Position numbers and translations under genes: made by a program
From: Chitinimonas arctica
GTDB lineage: Bacteria > Pseudomonadota > Gammaproteobacteria > Burkholderiales > Chitinimonadaceae
Direction of reading: 5' to 3'
Length of the DNA stretch: 64,000 nt
Assembly: GCF_007431345.1 (NCBI RefSeq)
Contig: NZ_CP041730.1
Coordinates: forward strand, 5,208,001 to 5,272,000
Notes under the pieces: generated by a model
Told to the model about the DNA's origin: nothing
What the model saw: the letters and a program-made list of their open reading frames with translations, nothing else
Databases searched by the model: none
Shown: positions 61,056-64,000 of the stretch, piece after piece
Layout: each line of letters opens with the position of its first letter
Numbering within the stretch: the first letter of the stretch is position 1

Positions 61056-61707
61056 ACTGCTGCCACCCAATGCCACCCCCCTGGAACGGGCCGTGGCGGA
61101 CAGCACCGCCACGCCGCTTGAACCGTCCGCGCTGCGTACCTTGTGGTCGGCCGATCATTGCCCGGCCCCGCTGCTGCCCTACCTGGCCTGGGCCATGTCG
61201 GTGGATGGCTGGGCGTTCGCACAAACCGATGCCCAGCGGCGCCAGCTGGTGCGTGAGTCCCTGGCCCTGCATCGCCGTAAGGGTACGCCCTGGGCGGTCA
61301 AGCGCGCCCTGGACATCATCGGCTTCGATAACCCACGGTTAGACGAACACCCGGCCGGCGCACATTGGGCCGAGTTCGACTTGGCCGTCGTGGTAGAGGA
61401 CCGCCCGCTCGACGACGCGGCCGTGGCCGATGCCCTGCGCATGGTTGCCCTGTTCAAAGCCGAGCGGTCCCACCTGCGCCGCTTCCAAGCCATTCAACGG
61501 GTACGCGGCCCGCTCTATGTCGCCACCGCCAGCTGCCTGGGCGAGACGATACGGGTGATGCCCTACCAGCCGCGCGACCTGCAACTGCCTCGCCTGCCGT
61601 TCACCGTCGGCGCAGCCATTACCCTGGTGGAAGTGGTGCATATCCGGCCGCGCACGCGCAGTTACGACGGTACCGCCCACTACAACGGCACGCACGCATT
61701 CGGGTAA
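61042..61707 (+). CDS. I: Tail protein I (P2 GpI family)
   Basis: A 221-residue baseplate protein with LLPPNATPLERAVADSTA, LPYLAWAMSVDGWAF and HRRKGTPWAVKRALDIIGF. GTG 61042 lies inside the J end (14-base overlap). Confidence 0.93.
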   Translation: MTNARLLPPNATPLERAVADSTATPLEPSALRTLWSADHCPAPLLPYLAWAMSVDGWAFAQTDAQRRQLVRESLALHRRKGTPWAVKRALDIIGFDNPRLDEHPAGAHWAEFDLAVVVEDRPLDDAAVADALRMVALFKAERSHLRRFQAIQRVRGPLYVATASCLGETIRVMPYQPRDLQLPRLPFTVGAAITLVEVVHIRPRTRSYDGTAHYNGTHAFG

Positions 61708-61710
61708 TTC

Positions 61711-63420
61711 ATGGCAAACCTCAGCGAAGACAACCAATTCCCCGCGACGGTCTATCAAATCGAGCCGTCCGATTTAGTCCTGGGCGGCCCGGCCGGCGTA
61801 GTCAACCTGCAAGCCGGCCAACTGACGCGCCGCACGCGCTGGCTGTACAACTGGATAGCCGACAACGTGGTCGCCTCCGCCCTGGCCGGCAAGCTGCTGC
61901 GGCTGGACAACCTGGGCAGGCTGCCGGCCGATATCACCGGCAATGCCGCCACAGCCGACCGCTGGCAAACCCTGCGCAAGCTGTCCCTGTCTGGCGATGC
62001 CATGGGCAGCGCCCTGCTCGATGGCGGCAGCGACCCGACCTTGGTGTTGCAGCTGGCAGCCACCACCGTCGCAGCCGGTAGCTATGGCGCAGCCGATAAA
62101 ACCCTGTCCCTGTCGGTCAATGCGCAAGGCCGGCTTACGGCCGCGTCGCAACAGGCCATCCAGTTGGCCCTGGCCCAAGTCTCGGGCCTGGTGGCTGCAT
62201 TGAATGGCAAGCAGGCCAGCCTGGGCTTTACGCCAGAAAGCATCGCCAACAAAGGCGCGGCCAATGGTTACGCCGGGCTCGGTGCGGACGGCAAGATTCC
62301 GGCCGCCCAACTGCCGGCGCTGGCGATTACCGATACCTTTGTTGTCGCGAGCGAGGCCGCCTTGCTGGCGCTGGTGGCCGAGCCGGGCGACGTGGCGATA
62401 CGGACCGACTTGCGGCGTAGCTTCATCCTGCGCACGGCCCCGACCAGCGTCCTGGCGAATTGGCAGGAACTGCTTACCCCAGACAATCAAGTCGCCAGCA
62501 TCAACGGCCAGACGGGTGCGGTTGTGCTATCGGCCGCCAGTGTCGGCGCGGCAGCGGCGGCACATAGCCATGCCTTGCCCATTGGTGACGGCAGCATGCA
62601 GCGGCTGACCCTAACCACCGGCCAGCAGTTGAACTTCGCGGCCGGTAGCAATGTGGCCTTGGCTTTCAACGACGCCACCAAGACCGTCACGATCAGCACC
62701 TCCGGACAAATCAGCGGCAACGTGGAAAGCGCCGGCCGCTGGCAGTACGCGCGCGGCTTGTCGCTGACCGGCGATATCACGGGCACCGTCGCCCTGGATG
62801 GCAGCGCCGATATTTATCTGGCTACTGCCTTGGCGAATACGGGCGTGGTCGCGGGGAGCTATGGCAGCGCGACGCATATCCCGGTCGTGACCTTCGACGC
62901 CAAGGGCCGGGCCACCGCCGCCAGCCTGCAACCCATCGCGCCAAGTTGGGACGCCATCACCAGCAAGCCGACCACCTTGGCCGGGTTCGGTATCACCGAT
63001 GCCGCCAGCCTGGCCGGCAATACTTTCACCGCCCCGCAAACCATCGCCGGCTCGCTGCCGGCCGGTACCGCCCTGGCAACCATCGGCAGCACCGCGCAAG
63101 GCTTGATGCTGCGCGCGTCCGGCAATGGTGGGACCGCTAGCGCGGCGGTACTCACCTTTCTGCGGCCCGGCAGCTATGGGGCTTATTTCGGGCTCGATAT
63201 CGACAACAAGTGGAAGGTCGGCGGCTGGTCGGTCGGCGCGGTGTCGTACGAGCTATGGCACGCCGGCAATTCCAGCAAGTTCACCGGCTCCTTGCCCTGG
63301 GCCAGTTTGACCGGTACGCCGACCACGCTTGCCGCTGCCGGCATCACCGATGCCGCCCCCCTCTCGCATAGCCATGCCGGCCTGTCGCTGGCACGGGTGC
63401 TCTTCTTCGCCAATTTCTAG
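61711..63420 (+). CDS. Tail fibre protein with internal repeat
   Basis: A 569-residue fibre. The N-terminal part attaches to the baseplate side. Residues about 82-150 and 341-409 are two copies of a roughly 69-residue beta module (both with a DRW/GRW start, SL-GD, LDG, VAAGSYG or VVAGSYG, and GRxTAAS). SxPTTLAGFGITDA-type motifs near residues 418-432 and at the end are common in phage and prophage fibres. It begins three bases after I and presumably sets host range. Confidence 0.85.
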   Translation: MANLSEDNQFPATVYQIEPSDLVLGGPAGVVNLQAGQLTRRTRWLYNWIADNVVASALAGKLLRLDNLGRLPADITGNAATADRWQTLRKLSLSGDAMGSALLDGGSDPTLVLQLAATTVAAGSYGAADKTLSLSVNAQGRLTAASQQAIQLALAQVSGLVAALNGKQASLGFTPESIANKGAANGYAGLGADGKIPAAQLPALAITDTFVVASEAALLALVAEPGDVAIRTDLRRSFILRTAPTSVLANWQELLTPDNQVASINGQTGAVVLSAASVGAAAAAHSHALPIGDGSMQRLTLTTGQQLNFAAGSNVALAFNDATKTVTISTSGQISGNVESAGRWQYARGLSLTGDITGTVALDGSADIYLATALANTGVVAGSYGSATHIPVVTFDAKGRATAASLQPIAPSWDAITSKPTTLAGFGITDAASLAGNTFTAPQTIAGSLPAGTALATIGSTAQGLMLRASGNGGTASAAVLTFLRPGSYGAYFGLDIDNKWKVGGWSVGAVSYELWHAGNSSKFTGSLPWASLTGTPTTLAAAGITDAAPLSHSHAGLSLARVLFFANF

Positions 63421-63428
63421 GAACCACC

Positions 63429-64000
63429 ATGGCCGAGCTACAGACCTGGTACACCCTGCCGACCGAAATCGGCCTTGCCCGCATCGCCAATGCCATTGCC
63501 TTGGGCCAAACCATCGACCTAAGCCATATGGCGGTCGGCGACGGCAATGGCGCGGCCACCACCCCGAACGAGAAACAAACCCGCCTCGTGCATGAGGTAT
63601 GGCGCGGGCCGCTGAATCTGGTGACGGTCGATCCGCAAAACCCCGGCTGGATCACCGCCAACGTGGTGATACCCATCACGGACGGCGGTTTCACCATTCG
63701 CGAGCTGGGCTTGTACGACAGCGCCGGCAACTTGATTGCTGTAGGTAATTGCGCTGAGCGCTACAAGCCCACCCTACCGCAAGGCATGGGCGTCGATACC
63801 GTGATGGAAATGGTTGTCGCCTTCGGCAATGCCGCCGTGGTCAATCTGACTGTTGACCCCACCAAGACCCTCGCCAGCCGGCAATGGGTGTTGCAGCTGA
63901 TGAGCCTGCAAGCCCAGCTGCCACCGGGTGGCTTGCCCGGCCAAGTGTTGGTCAAGAAAAGCCTGGCGACCGGGGATGCCGAGTGGCGCGACGCCCGCAC
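63429..64000 (+). CDS. Phage tail-collar/fibre protein (GpH N-terminus-like), partial
   Basis: The first 190 residues are in the window and the frame continues past its end. The opening AELQTWYTLPTEIGLARIAN, then MAVGDGNGAATTPNE, LVHEVWRGPLNLVTVDP, and ITDGGFTIRELGLYDSAGNL match the DUF3751 tail-collar fibre domain of P2 GpH-type proteins. It begins nine bases after the first fibre stop. Confidence 0.88.
   Translation, partial: MAELQTWYTLPTEIGLARIANAIALGQTIDLSHMAVGDGNGAATTPNEKQTRLVHEVWRGPLNLVTVDPQNPGWITANVVIPITDGGFTIRELGLYDSAGNLIAVGNCAERYKPTLPQGMGVDTVMEMVVAFGNAAVVNLTVDPTKTLASRQWVLQLMSLQAQLPPGGLPGQVLVKKSLATGDAEWRDAR

Larger units (their letters stand above)
43736..64000 (+). mobile_element. 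P2-like prophage with serine integrase, left end to beyond window
   Basis: The left boundary lies between the last RND-like codons (about 43735) and the integrase. The structural module follows P2 order with recognisable Q, P, O, N, M, L, X, R, S, V, W, J, I and fibre proteins. The right end is not in the window. Replication, repressor and cox-type genes are not present between integrase and gene Q. The attL core cannot be fixed without attR. Confidence 0.9.

Overview
The window reads as chromosome from a GC-rich betaproteobacterium. The evidence is conserved gene order: hrcA divergent from nadK-recN, and pmbA / darP / mogA together. Coding density is high and codon use is strongly GC-biased, except in three AT-richer patches. 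I cannot name the species; a Neisseriales or Burkholderiales relative fits. No rRNA, tRNA or CRISPR array was seen.

Layout. 1-4.75 kb is a minus-strand defence-type locus: a disrupted GIY-YIG gene, a 1159-residue protein, and the start of a large YprA/DruE-like helicase, together resembling Druantia type III. 5.2-5.5 kb is a graveyard holding the last codons of a cystathionine lyase gene and a piece of a GGDEF domain. 5.5-11.4 kb is a copper-resistance locus: TolC-like lipoprotein, multicopper oxidase, cupredoxin and CusF-like protein, transcribed away from a CusRS/CopRS-type two-component system. 11.4-22.9 kb is mostly housekeeping: chrA, pyk, an L,D-transpeptidase/GNAT fusion, tadA, recN, nadK, two solute-binding proteins, hrcA and mltB. 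An IS630-family element sits exactly in the mltB stop codon (22,864-24,043), followed by a MazEF/ChpSB-type toxin-antitoxin pair. 25-43 kb carries DUF1501/DUF1800 proteins, pmbA, darP, mogA, a frameshifted cysteine-synthase-like gene, a DUF885 peptidase, a PEGA lipoprotein, a DUF4105 protein, an amidase, glycerate kinase, and a TetR-adaptor-RND efflux operon.

The RND pump gene is cut after 609 codons by a prophage that fills the rest of the window (about 43.74-64 kb). Its structural genes are P2-like in sequence and order (Q, P / O, N, M, L, X, holins, endolysin, Rz/Rz1, R, S, V, W, J, I, tail fibres). It integrates with a large serine recombinase, and the usual P2 early region (repressor, cox, replication A) is absent between integrase and gene Q. 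That space holds a three-gene AT-richer cassette: a secreted transglutaminase-like protein, a secreted RHS-core protein with a PD-(D/E)XK-type nuclease tail, and a likely immunity protein. A second cargo pair (a Rap1a-like secreted protein and a membrane coiled-coil protein) sits antisense between S and V.

Several otherwise well-conserved genes (GIY-YIG, DUF1800, cysteine synthase-like) are broken by single-base shifts. These may be real decay or residual sequencing indels. They are annotated as disrupted, with the exact places to check.
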